Assembly: GCA_946407735.1 (NCBI GenBank)
Contig: CAMJPL010000008.1
Coordinates: forward strand, 27,128-91,127
Length of the DNA stretch: 64,000 bases
Direction: 5' to 3'
Source: an uncultured Clostridia bacterium
GTDB lineage: Bacteria; Bacillota; Clostridia; Oscillospirales; CAG-272
How positions within the stretch are numbered: the stretch's first letter is position 1; the number at the start of each line of letters is the position of its first letter. A program made the translations under genes and the position numbers. A model generated the notes under the pieces. That model saw nothing but the letters and a program-made list of their open reading frames with translations. It searched no databases and was not told the origin of the DNA. Positions 16,778-24,549 of this stretch are shown here, piece by piece.

Positions 16778-17797
16778 CTATATTGCCCACCGCGAGGCGA
16801 TTATCACGCCGGCGGCGAAGATCACGACGCATATCATCAGCGTCGGTGAAAATCCTGTCACAAACGCCCTCCTGCCGAAGGAAAGGGCGGTGAAATCCGG
16901 CTTTTTCCTCCCCTCCGCCGCGTATTCTCCGTAAAACCGCTCGGCCTGCGAGAGGGCGAGGCATAAGAATACGGCGGTGAGCGCTGCCGTCACGAAGGTC
17001 GGGAAGACAAGGCTGCCCGACGTCCTAAGAAGCGTCGAAAGGTTGTACTCGAACAGCAGCGAAAGCAGACTGTACGCGAACCTGACGATCATCGCCGCCC
17101 ATACGCTGCCTGTGACCGAAACGACGAAGCAGAGTATCATCCCGACCATGAAGTAAAGCGGCAGCTGGGTGAACGAGTATGACAGAAGCGAATACATCAG
17201 CGAGGTCACGAGAGCCGTCAGAACGCCTCCGGCGAGATCTCTGTACTCGCAGAAGATGAGGCAGCGGTAAACGAATTCCTCGACGAAGGTCGGCACCACG
17301 GCGAACGCGATTATAAGATACGCGATCCCGGAGAAATCGGTGCGTATCGAGCCGTACGGCACGAAGCGCCCGAAGAACGTGAACTCGCCGGAATAAACGC
17401 CGAGCCGGTACATCGCCGTCTTCATCAGGATCGCCGAGCCGATCAGGGTAAAAGCCGAATAAACGATAAAGCGGATATGCTTCACCTTAAGGATCCTGAA
17501 ATTCAGCTTCATCACCGCCCCGGTGCCCTTCAGCCTCAGCATGAATATGCCCGGGAGAGCGAAAACCATCAGCTGGAGTATGATCACCGAGAGATAGATG
17601 TTGTCGCGCATCGAGTACAGCGAGCTGTCGGCGGCGCGCGTGACGAACATGAGTATCATCACGACGATCGACATGACAGGGGCGATGAGTGCCTTGCGGC
17701 TGAGCTTTGCTTTCAGCTTTTCTGTATCCGGCGGCGGATCCTTTTTATCGGCGGCGGGGCGGAAGACGGCTCCCCCGTAGGTTTTTTCCTCAGCCAT
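16778..17797 (-). CDS. CPBP-type membrane protease homologue, altered active site
   Basis: This 339-residue protein has about eight membrane segments and the CAAX-protease/bacteriocin-processing (CPBP) motif EEFVYR at 173-178. In active members two further motifs contain histidines. Here the matching positions read LLSYS (Ser206) and VRFAYS (Arg239), so both expected histidines are absent. It may be a non-catalytic relative, or my alignment of the weaker motifs may be off. A long cytoplasmic N-terminus precedes the first helix. It overlaps the end of the cyclo-ligase gene by eight bases and has AAAAGGGGTG upstream. Confidence 0.78.
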   Translation of the reverse strand: MAEEKTYGGAVFRPAADKKDPPPDTEKLKAKLSRKALIAPVMSIVVMILMFVTRAADSSLYSMRDNIYLSVIILQLMVFALPGIFMLRLKGTGAVMKLNFRILKVKHIRFIVYSAFTLIGSAILMKTAMYRLGVYSGEFTFFGRFVPYGSIRTDFSGIAYLIIAFAVVPTFVEEFVYRCLIFCEYRDLAGGVLTALVTSLMYSLLSYSFTQLPLYFMVGMILCFVVSVTGSVWAAMIVRFAYSLLSLLFEYNLSTLLRTSGSLVFPTFVTAALTAVFLCLALSQAERFYGEYAAEGRKKPDFTALSFGRRAFVTGFSPTLMICVVIFAAGVIIASRWAI

Positions 17798-18371
17798 CGC
17801 GAGTCTTCACCCCTTTTTCAGTGACGATTATGTCGCAGACGCAGTCATACCGTCCTACCGGCAGCGACGCGCGCATGAACGAGGAATAGCAGAAGCCGAC
17901 CTTCGTCCCGGTAAATCCCGGAAGCCAGCGGTCGTAATAGCCTCCGCCGTAGCCGATGCGGTAATAAAAGCTGTCCCAGCACAGCGCCGGGATTATGACG
18001 GCGGCGCCGCCGTATTCGGATATATCGACTGCGGGAGCCGAGACAGGCGGCTCCATGAGCCCGTAGCTTCCGGCTTCAAGCTCGGTGTGCGAGCCAACTT
18101 TGTGAAACGTCATCGTCCTGTCCGGGCCGCAGCGGGGGTAGGCGACGCTCTTGCCGTCCGCGAGAGCGATCTCCTCGAGCGGCAGGACGTCTATCTCGCT
18201 CCCGGCCGGGCAGTAAAGCAGCAGCAGGGAGGCGAAGCGATACGTCACAAGGCCGGTGAAGCGGTCTATGATCCGCCTGTCGAGATCACGCCTGATTTCG
18301 GGATCGAGCGAATCCCGCTGCGATATCACCGCCGCGCGGATCTCGCGCTTGCGGGTAAGAAGATCGGCCAT
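17790..18371 (-). CDS. 5-formyltetrahydrofolate cyclo-ligase
   Basis: This 193-residue enzyme converts 5-formyl-THF to 5,10-methenyl-THF with ATP, returning a storage folate to one-carbon metabolism. The family landmarks are present: KREIRAAVISQRDSL at the N-terminus, ALCWDSFYYRIGYGGGYYDR (substrate and ATP loop, RIGYGGGYYDR) and the C-terminal VCDIIVTEKGV. Length is normal. Its start overlaps the stop of the DJ-1 gene by one base (TGATG), so translation is coupled; its end overlaps the CPBP gene. Confidence 0.92.
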   Translation of the reverse strand: MADLLTRKREIRAAVISQRDSLDPEIRRDLDRRIIDRFTGLVTYRFASLLLLYCPAGSEIDVLPLEEIALADGKSVAYPRCGPDRTMTFHKVGSHTELEAGSYGLMEPPVSAPAVDISEYGGAAVIIPALCWDSFYYRIGYGGGYYDRWLPGFTGTKVGFCYSSFMRASLPVGRYDCVCDIIVTEKGVKTRDG

Positions 18372-18913
18372 CAGACTGCCTGAACCGAAGCTTTGATCTC
18401 ACCGGCCGTTTTTTCGCCCTTGAGCGCGGCGCAGAGAGCGAGGGCGAAATCGAGCGCAACGCCCATGCCGCGGGCGGTTATGATCCTGCCGTCGGCTTCG
18501 ACCGGAGCACCTGTGCATTCGGCTCCGTCGAGATATTTCTCAAATCCCGGGTAGCATGTGACCTTTCTGCCATAAAGCAGCCCGAGCCTGCCGAGCACCG
18601 ACGGGGCGGCGCATATGGCGGCGAGATATATCCCCTTCTCAGCGCCTTCCGAAAGAAGCTCCTTCAGCCTTTCGCAGGCATACAGATTGTTCGTCCCGGG
18701 CATGCCGCCCGGAAGGATATACATAGAAGCGTCTTCGGCCTTCACGGACGATATGCCGATATCCGCCGTGACGTCTATGCCGTGCGCCCCATGGACAGTA
18801 AAGCTGTCCGATACCGATACGGTCTTCACTTCGGCTCCGGCGCGCCTGAGGACGTCGGCCGGAGTCAGGGCCTCGATCTCCTCGAAGCCGTCGGCGAGAA
18901 ACAGATATACCAT
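18371..18913 (-). CDS. DJ-1/PfpI family protein
   Basis: This 180-residue protein of the DJ-1/YajL/ThiJ fold has the nucleophile elbow AAICAAPSVL with its cysteine, the acidic residue in LADGFEEIEALTP and YILPGGMPG. Members are deglycases, chaperones or glyoxalases, and the exact activity cannot be read from sequence. GTG at 18922 would be in frame, but AAAAAGG lies eight bases before the ATG at 18913, which is preferred. It forms a coupled pair with the folate cyclo-ligase. Confidence 0.88.
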   Translation of the reverse strand: MVYLFLADGFEEIEALTPADVLRRAGAEVKTVSVSDSFTVHGAHGIDVTADIGISSVKAEDASMYILPGGMPGTNNLYACERLKELLSEGAEKGIYLAAICAAPSVLGRLGLLYGRKVTCYPGFEKYLDGAECTGAPVEADGRIITARGMGVALDFALALCAALKGEKTAGEIKASVQAV

Positions 18914-18973
18914 TTTATCCACCTTTTTGAATGCAGCTTTGAATACAGCTTGTATGCGTGCCCTTGCGCGGCG

Positions 18974-21900
18974 TCATGACCTCATCGTCATCTCGCGCCA
19001 CTGATCCTTCGTTATCAGCACCGAGCGCGGCTTCTGGCCGTCCGGCGGCGAGACGACGCCCATCTCCTCCATTCGGTCGATGAGCTTCGCCGCCCTTCCG
19101 TAGCCGAGCGACAGACGGCGCTGGATGAGGCTCGTCGATATCTTGCCCGACTCGACTGCCAGCTTGATGGCCTCGCCGAGCATCGGATCGTCGTCCTCGT
19201 CCGACGTTAGGTCGGCCGACTGCGATTTCTTGTCCTTATCGAGCGCCTGAGCGTTCTCCTCGACGACGGCCTGTATCGCGTCGTCGTACTCGTAATCGTC
19301 GCATTCGTCGACGATGTAGCTTACGACGGCTTCGACCTCCTTGTCGGAGACAAAGCTGCCCTGTACGCGGATCGGCTTCATCGCGCCGACAGGAGCGTAC
19401 AGCATGTCGCCGCGCCCTATCAGCTTCTCGGCTCCCGTCATGTCGAGTATGACGCGCGAATCCATCTGGCTCGAGACCTTGCAGGCGACGCGCGACGGGA
19501 TGTTGGCCTTGATCAGGCCGGTGATGACGTCGACCGACGGGCGCTGGGTACCGATCACGAGGTGCATTCCGGCCGCTCTCGCCTTCTGGGCTATGCGGCA
19601 GATCGAATCCTCGACGGAATCGGGCGCCGTCATCATAAGGTCGGCGAGCTCGTCTATGAATATGACTATATACGGGCACTTCTGGTAGTCGGGATCGCCG
19701 ATGTATTTCGGATTTTCCCTTATCTCCCTGTTGTAGCCCTCGATGTTGCGGACTCCCGTCTGCTCGATCAGCGTGTAGCGGCGTTCCATCTCGTTTACCG
19801 CCCACTGCAGCGCCCCCGCCGCCTTCTTCGGCTCGGAAACGACCGGCAGGAGAAGGTGCGGCAGACCGTTGTAGACCGAGAGCTCGACCTTCTTCGGGTC
19901 GATCATTATAAGCTTCACGTCGTCGGGGTTCGCGCGGTAGAGCAGTGATATCACCATCGAGTTTATGCAGACCGATTTGCCCATGCCGGTGGCACCGGCG
20001 ATCAGCATATGCGGCATCTTGTCGATGTTGCACCATATCGGCTCTCCGGCGACGTCCATGCCCATGGCGACCTTGAGCGGCTCCTTTGAGTCGCGGAACT
20101 CCGGATTCTCGAGCAGTGAGCGCAGCCATACCGTCGCCTTCACCTTGTTCGGCACCTCGACGCCGACGGCCGACTTGCCGGGGATCGGCGCTTCTATGCG
20201 CACTCCGGCGGTGGCGAGGTTGAGCGAGATGTCGTCCACCAGGTTCAAAATCTGCTTTACCCGGACTCCCTCGTCCGGCTGCAGCTCGTACCTTGTGATT
20301 GTCGGGCCGCGCGATATGTCGACGAGTTGCGTCGATACCTTAAAGCTTTTGAGCGTGTCGGTAAGGGTCTTCGCCGTCGCGTTGAGCTCTTCGGAGATAT
20401 CCTCGTTTTTCGGCATATCCCCGACGTTGAGCAGGGTTATCGGCGGAAGCTTATACTCGCGCTTCGGCGTCTCCGACTTCGGCGTCTCCGATTCTTCTTT
20501 TTGCGCGTCCTTCTCCGCCGCGACGTCTTCATCGGCGGCATTTTCCGTATCGGAGCCTTCCTCATCCGTGCGATCCGCGGCAGTCCCTTCGCCGTCCTTC
20601 GATCCGTCATCCGGCTTATCAAAGCCCTTGAAGCGCATAAGGACGCTGCTCGGGATGAGCGTCTCCTCCGGTGTTTTTTCCGGCTCGGCGTCAGCCGCAG
20701 ATGGAGCGTGATCCTCGGCGGTATCATCCGTCTTCTGAGCGTCGTCCGGCGCCGTCTCACGCGGCGTCTCGTTTATTACGGCTTCGGCAGCCGGGATTTC
20801 CGGCTCACTCACCGAGGGGTCTGCGTCGGCATGGCGGACGACCGGCTCGTCATCGTCATCGGCTGGGTTCACGATATCGGACTCGGCCGCCCTGTCGTTA
20901 TATATCTCGGCGGCCGGCGGGACCGGCGGCTGAGCCTTAAGCGTAGCAGCGGCCTTGTCTATCGCCTGGGCGATGCCCCTGCCGTAGACTCTCGGATCGT
21001 CGCAGTAGCCGGACGGCACCTTATAGCCGTTTCTGTCGGTAGAGGTGTACTCCTCCCTCGGCGTCCGCCACATGATCTTTGGGGCGTCGGCCTCGGCGCG
21101 CCTCTGAGCCGCGTACGCCGCGGCGGCGCGGGAGACGACCGCCTCTCTCTCGGCATCTTCCGCAGATACATCGGAAGACGCCGGGGCGGGCTGAGGCTCG
21201 GGTTTCGCCTGAGGCTCGCTCACGGCAGGCTTTTCCTCCTGAGCCTGCGGCTTTTTCGCACGGCGGGGCTTTTTCGCTCCCGACGCGTCGGAGACGAGGT
21301 CCTCATATCCGGTGTCGTAAAGCGGGGTATTGAATTCTATCCGGCGCATATCGCGAAGCGGACGGCTTTCGGCCGTCTTGGCGCCGCCGGTCTGCCCCGC
21401 GGCGGGGTAGACGCCGGTATTGTTGAATATCTCGATATAATCCTTATGCTTCTCTATCCGGCTCGGCGACGGGTATGCCTCCCGCCTCTGCGCAGGCGCC
21501 GGCTGATACTGAGGCTGTCCCTCGGCCGGAGCCTGATAGAACGGACGGTCGGAGTCGGCGATATATTCGCCGGTATCGCTCGAATAGGCGTATTCCGGCG
21601 GGCGGCCGATGCCGATCTCCGAAATCGCGCCTTCAAAAGCCTGTTCGGAGGGGCGGACGCCGCTGTAACCGTCCGTCTCGCGGTTTTCCGGATCGTACGC
21701 CGCTCTGCCGCGTATCGTCCGCTTCTGACGCAGAGGGGAATTGTTCAGCATCGTGCGGTTGAGATCGACGTCCGCCGAATCGGGGGAGTTGTCGTCTATC
21801 CCTATCAGTCGGCGAAGCCACATCGTGAAGGCGTGCCATCCGCGCTTTATCCCGCCCGCCGCGGCGGCGAAGAGAGAGCCGATGCCGAGGATCCCCTTCC

Positions 21901-22687
21901 CCGTCCCGGTTATGCCGCGGCCTATCGCCTCGAAGACCGATCTGATCTCCTCGGTATTCGACACCGCGTAGAAGATTATCGCGGAGCAGATGAGCCCGAC
22001 GATAGAGATTATGAAGATCCCGGCTCTGCCGAGCAGTCTGAATATGAGCGATCCGAGTCCCCCGCCGACAGCGCCTCCGCTCTTTATGGCTATCCCCGCC
22101 TCCCACAGCTCTGACAGTTTGAGGGTGTCGAGTATGTTCACGGCGGAAAAGCCGTGCAGGAACATGGCGAGCGAGAGCATGAAAACGAGCGAGAGGATGA
22201 TCCTCCAGTGGACAAAGCCGTATTTACGGTCGGAACGGAGGAAGAGCGCCGCCATCACGAGAAGCGCCGGCAGAGTGAAGCCGGACGCGCCGAACAGCCC
22301 GCACATGAGGGATTTCACACCTCCGGCGAGCCCGGCGGTCGCCGGGAACATATAGCAGACGCATATGAACAGCGCGAAGGCGTAGATGAGAAGACGCGCG
22401 ACGGTCTCGCCGTCTATCGGGCGGTTCTTTTCGGGAGTCGGCTCGAACGGCTCGTCTCCCGCTGCGCGGCGGATGTTCTGCGCCGGGGCGGAGGCCTTCG
22501 CCTGAGCCGAAGCCGCGGCTTTGGCGGCGTTTTTATCAGATACGGAAGACGCTTGAGGTTTATTCTGAGCTTTCTGCGACGGTCTGTTTTTTGCAGCCGT
22601 CCTTTTTCCGGCCGATGCCTCCCCGCTCCGGGAGGCGCCGTTGTTATTCTTTTTATTTGTCCCGGTCCGGGCAGTTTCAGCGGCCAT
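18974..22687 (-). CDS. ftsK: FtsK/SpoIIIE DNA translocase
   Basis: This protein of about 1237 residues is longer than the usual 800. After a charged Lys/Ala-rich start there are four or five membrane helices (about 80-270), then a very long acidic, proline- and alanine-rich linker to about 750, then the RecA-like motor with Walker A AGATGMGKS (about 896) and Walker B IFIDELADLMM. The C-terminal gamma winged helix (SLIQRRLSLGYGRAAKLID) reads polar DNA sequences. It pumps chromosomal DNA through the closing septum. FtsK and SpoIIIE cannot be told apart here. The ATG at 22687 is preferred to a TTG at 22705 that lies in the heptad repeats. Confidence 0.93.
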   Translation of the reverse strand: MAAETARTGTNKKNNNGASRSGEASAGKRTAAKNRPSQKAQNKPQASSVSDKNAAKAAASAQAKASAPAQNIRRAAGDEPFEPTPEKNRPIDGETVARLLIYAFALFICVCYMFPATAGLAGGVKSLMCGLFGASGFTLPALLVMAALFLRSDRKYGFVHWRIILSLVFMLSLAMFLHGFSAVNILDTLKLSELWEAGIAIKSGGAVGGGLGSLIFRLLGRAGIFIISIVGLICSAIIFYAVSNTEEIRSVFEAIGRGITGTGKGILGIGSLFAAAAGGIKRGWHAFTMWLRRLIGIDDNSPDSADVDLNRTMLNNSPLRQKRTIRGRAAYDPENRETDGYSGVRPSEQAFEGAISEIGIGRPPEYAYSSDTGEYIADSDRPFYQAPAEGQPQYQPAPAQRREAYPSPSRIEKHKDYIEIFNNTGVYPAAGQTGGAKTAESRPLRDMRRIEFNTPLYDTGYEDLVSDASGAKKPRRAKKPQAQEEKPAVSEPQAKPEPQPAPASSDVSAEDAEREAVVSRAAAAYAAQRRAEADAPKIMWRTPREEYTSTDRNGYKVPSGYCDDPRVYGRGIAQAIDKAAATLKAQPPVPPAAEIYNDRAAESDIVNPADDDDEPVVRHADADPSVSEPEIPAAEAVINETPRETAPDDAQKTDDTAEDHAPSAADAEPEKTPEETLIPSSVLMRFKGFDKPDDGSKDGEGTAADRTDEEGSDTENAADEDVAAEKDAQKEESETPKSETPKREYKLPPITLLNVGDMPKNEDISEELNATAKTLTDTLKSFKVSTQLVDISRGPTITRYELQPDEGVRVKQILNLVDDISLNLATAGVRIEAPIPGKSAVGVEVPNKVKATVWLRSLLENPEFRDSKEPLKVAMGMDVAGEPIWCNIDKMPHMLIAGATGMGKSVCINSMVISLLYRANPDDVKLIMIDPKKVELSVYNGLPHLLLPVVSEPKKAAGALQWAVNEMERRYTLIEQTGVRNIEGYNREIRENPKYIGDPDYQKCPYIVIFIDELADLMMTAPDSVEDSICRIAQKARAAGMHLVIGTQRPSVDVITGLIKANIPSRVACKVSSQMDSRVILDMTGAEKLIGRGDMLYAPVGAMKPIRVQGSFVSDKEVEAVVSYIVDECDDYEYDDAIQAVVEENAQALDKDKKSQSADLTSDEDDDPMLGEAIKLAVESGKISTSLIQRRLSLGYGRAAKLIDRMEEMGVVSPPDGQKPRSVLITKDQWREMTMRS

Positions 22688-22695
22688 ACTTAATC

Positions 22696-22723
22696 CAATT
22701 AGCAATTAGCAATGAGCAATTAT
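22696..22723. repeat. Four 7-bp tandem repeats upstream of ftsK
   Basis: Two exact CAATTAG units are followed by CAATGAG and CAATTAT. They lie just before the ftsK start in a 72-base AT-rich gap and could be a slipped-strand repeat affecting expression. Confidence 0.7.
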
Positions 22724-22759
22724 AGAGTCGGATGTTTTCTGGGAAAATTATTTATAACG

Positions 22760-23608
22760 TCAGCCGAAGATTATGGCTAAAATGCCGACGGCGGCGCAGT
22801 AGATGCCTATATAGCGGAAGTTGTCCTTTTTCGCGATCCATGTGAGGAAGCGGAGGGTAACGAAGCCGAACACGAAGGCGGCTATGAAGCCGATTATGAT
22901 CGCCGGGGCGTCAGACGCGGCGGCGGGCTTCTCGAGCATGTCCGGGATATCGAGGATATTCGCGCCGAGGATGGCCGGTATCGACATGAGGAAGCTCAGC
23001 TTGACGGCGGACGACCGTCTCATGCCCCTCGATATGCCGCCGGTGATGGTCGAGCCGCTGCGGGAGATGCCGGGAAGCGTCGCGAACATCTGGCAGACGC
23101 CGACGATCAGCGCGTCGAGCGGCCTGAGATCGCCGAGGCCTCTCGCCAGATCCTTTTTGTGATTTTGCGAGGCAAGCCAGTCGGACAGGCAGAGGATCCC
23201 GCAGTTTATGAGGAGAAAGATGCCGATAAGCTTTATGTTCGACGAAAGGCCGGACACGAGCTTATTCAGAACGGCTGCGGGAACGAGCGGGATCGTCGCG
23301 ATGACGATCAGAATCACCGACCGCTCGGCCTTGGTATACGACGAAAACCTGAAGTTGCCCTTCATCAGCTTCCCGCAGAGGCTGAAGAAGCCCTTTATCA
23401 GAGCCCAGACGTCGCGGCGGTAGAAAACTATCACCGCAGCGAGGGTGGCGAGATGGAGCAGTATGAAAAACGAGAAATAGCTTTCCTCGAGGTCCTCACC
23501 GCCGTTCAGCAGAGCGCTGAGCAGCGCCAGATGGCTGGAGCTCGACACCGGCAGAAATTCGGTTATACCCTGTACTATTCCGAGCAGAAGCCCGACAAAC
23601 CATGACAT
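22760..23608 (-). CDS. uppP: Undecaprenyl-diphosphatase UppP
   Basis: This 282-residue integral membrane enzyme releases phosphate from undecaprenyl diphosphate so that the lipid carrier can be reused for wall synthesis; the same activity gives bacitracin tolerance. Both family signatures are intact: GIVQGITEFLPVSSSSHL near the N-terminus (Glu and Ser residues of the site) and LPGISRSGSTITGG at about 175. Six to eight membrane helices can be seen. GGAGG lies upstream, and a TTGTAA-17-TATAAT promoter lies at 23673-23701. It heads the long minus-strand run. Confidence 0.95.
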   Translation of the reverse strand: MSWFVGLLLGIVQGITEFLPVSSSSHLALLSALLNGGEDLEESYFSFFILLHLATLAAVIVFYRRDVWALIKGFFSLCGKLMKGNFRFSSYTKAERSVILIVIATIPLVPAAVLNKLVSGLSSNIKLIGIFLLINCGILCLSDWLASQNHKKDLARGLGDLRPLDALIVGVCQMFATLPGISRSGSTITGGISRGMRRSSAVKLSFLMSIPAILGANILDIPDMLEKPAAASDAPAIIIGFIAAFVFGFVTLRFLTWIAKKDNFRYIGIYCAAVGILAIIFG

Positions 23609-23672
23609 ATGAACATTATCCTCCGGGATCTGCCTTCAGGACATCCGTCCGAAGGCGATACTTTCCAAAGAT

Positions 23673-23701
23673 ATTATACACCATCGTCCGTGTCTTTACA
23701 A
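23673..23701 (-). promoter_or_regulatory. Candidate uppP promoter
   Basis: Minus-strand TTGTAA (23696-23701) and TATAAT (23673-23678) are separated by 17 bases, about 65 bases before the uppP start. Confidence 0.65.
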
Positions 23702-23891
23702 GGTATATAAAGTAAATAAAATTGCTGCGCGGGCGGGAAACGGAGAAATAAACAGTATGAGTTATTTAACCAATATTAGATATCTTTAACTTAATTATGT
23801 GAAAATAATGCACCTTTATATGAATAAGTGCATACAGCAGCGTTAATTTTGTCCGAATTTTAAAAGTTGGGTAAAATATCGCTCTCATATA

Positions 23892-23920
23892 TGGAAAAAA
23901 GACCGCATGTGCGGTATAAT
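23892..23920 (+). promoter_or_regulatory. Candidate hydCBA promoter with internal palindrome
   Basis: TGGAAA (23892-23897) and TATAAT (23915-23920) are 17 bases apart. Between them lies the inverted repeat ACCGCA-TG-TGCGGT (23902-23915), which touches the -10 box and would suit a repressor. It does not resemble the known Rex site. Confidence 0.6.
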
Positions 23921-24033
23921 ATATAACCGGGCCTGCATGTCTTCCGAAAGCGCACGCCCTCCGGCAAGTCGCCGGCAGCATAAATCAAAATCGTTACAAC
24001 TACGGTTCCATTACATATTCCGGAGGTTTTATC

Positions 24034-24531
24034 ATGAAAAAGAAGCCGACCACGGTCGCCTTCAACGGCACACCTGAGCAGGAAGAAAAGCTCAAGGCCG
24101 TCATCGGGAAGTACCGCGGCGTCAAGGGCGCGATGATGCCCATCCTGCAGGAGGCGCAGGACATCTACGGTTATCTTCCCGTAGAAGTGCTGAAGATCAT
24201 CGCCGAGGGCACCGAGACTCCCATGGAGGTCATCTACGGCATAGTTTCCTTCTACTCGCAGTTCAAGCTCAACTACATCGGTGACACAGCGATCTCCGTA
24301 TGTCTTGGCACCGCCTGCTACGTAAAGGGCAGCCAGGAAGTTATCGACACCGTCTCCGAGCAGCTCGGCATCGAGCCCGGCGCCACCAGCGCCGACGGCA
24401 AGTACTCTCTCGACGCCACCCGCTGCATAGGCGCCTGCGGCCTCGCGCCGGTAATGGTCATCAACGGCACCGTCTACGGCAAGGTGAAGAAGAGCGAAGT
24501 CAAGGGAATCCTGGCGAAATACAAGGACTGA
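24034..24531 (+). CDS. hydC: NADH-dependent [FeFe] hydrogenase subunit C (NuoE-like)
   Basis: This 165-residue thioredoxin-fold [2Fe-2S] protein is like NuoE. The cluster ligands are Cys90, Cys95, Cys131 and Cys135 (CLGTAC and CIGAC). It is the small electron-transfer subunit of the soluble hydrogenase that oxidises NADH, and probably reduced ferredoxin, to make H2. A perfect GGAGG lies seven bases before the ATG. It is the first gene of the hydCBA operon and uses the same strongly biased codons as hydB and hydA, which suggests high expression. Confidence 0.93.
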   Translation: MKKKPTTVAFNGTPEQEEKLKAVIGKYRGVKGAMMPILQEAQDIYGYLPVEVLKIIAEGTETPMEVIYGIVSFYSQFKLNYIGDTAISVCLGTACYVKGSQEVIDTVSEQLGIEPGATSADGKYSLDATRCIGACGLAPVMVINGTVYGKVKKSEVKGILAKYKD

Positions 24532-24549
24532 ACCGGAGGAGATAGAAAC

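Larger units (their letters stand above)
23609..24033. other. Divergent intergenic region, uppP / hydCBA
   Basis: This 425-base AT-rich gap holds promoters for both sides (23673-23701 minus, 23892-23920 plus), a short palindrome in the hyd promoter and a leader of about 107 bases before hydC. A 71-codon minus-strand open frame in it has no ribosome site or recognisable product. I see no RNA gene. Confidence 0.7.

Noticed and set aside
23800..23825. Possible Rex redox-repressor site (GTGAAAATAATGCAC)
   Set aside because: Only the left half resembles the TTGTGAA...TTCACAA consensus; the right half does not match.
23766..23981. 71-codon minus-strand frame in the uppP/hydC gap
   Set aside because: No ribosome site or recognisable product, and it covers the hyd promoter.
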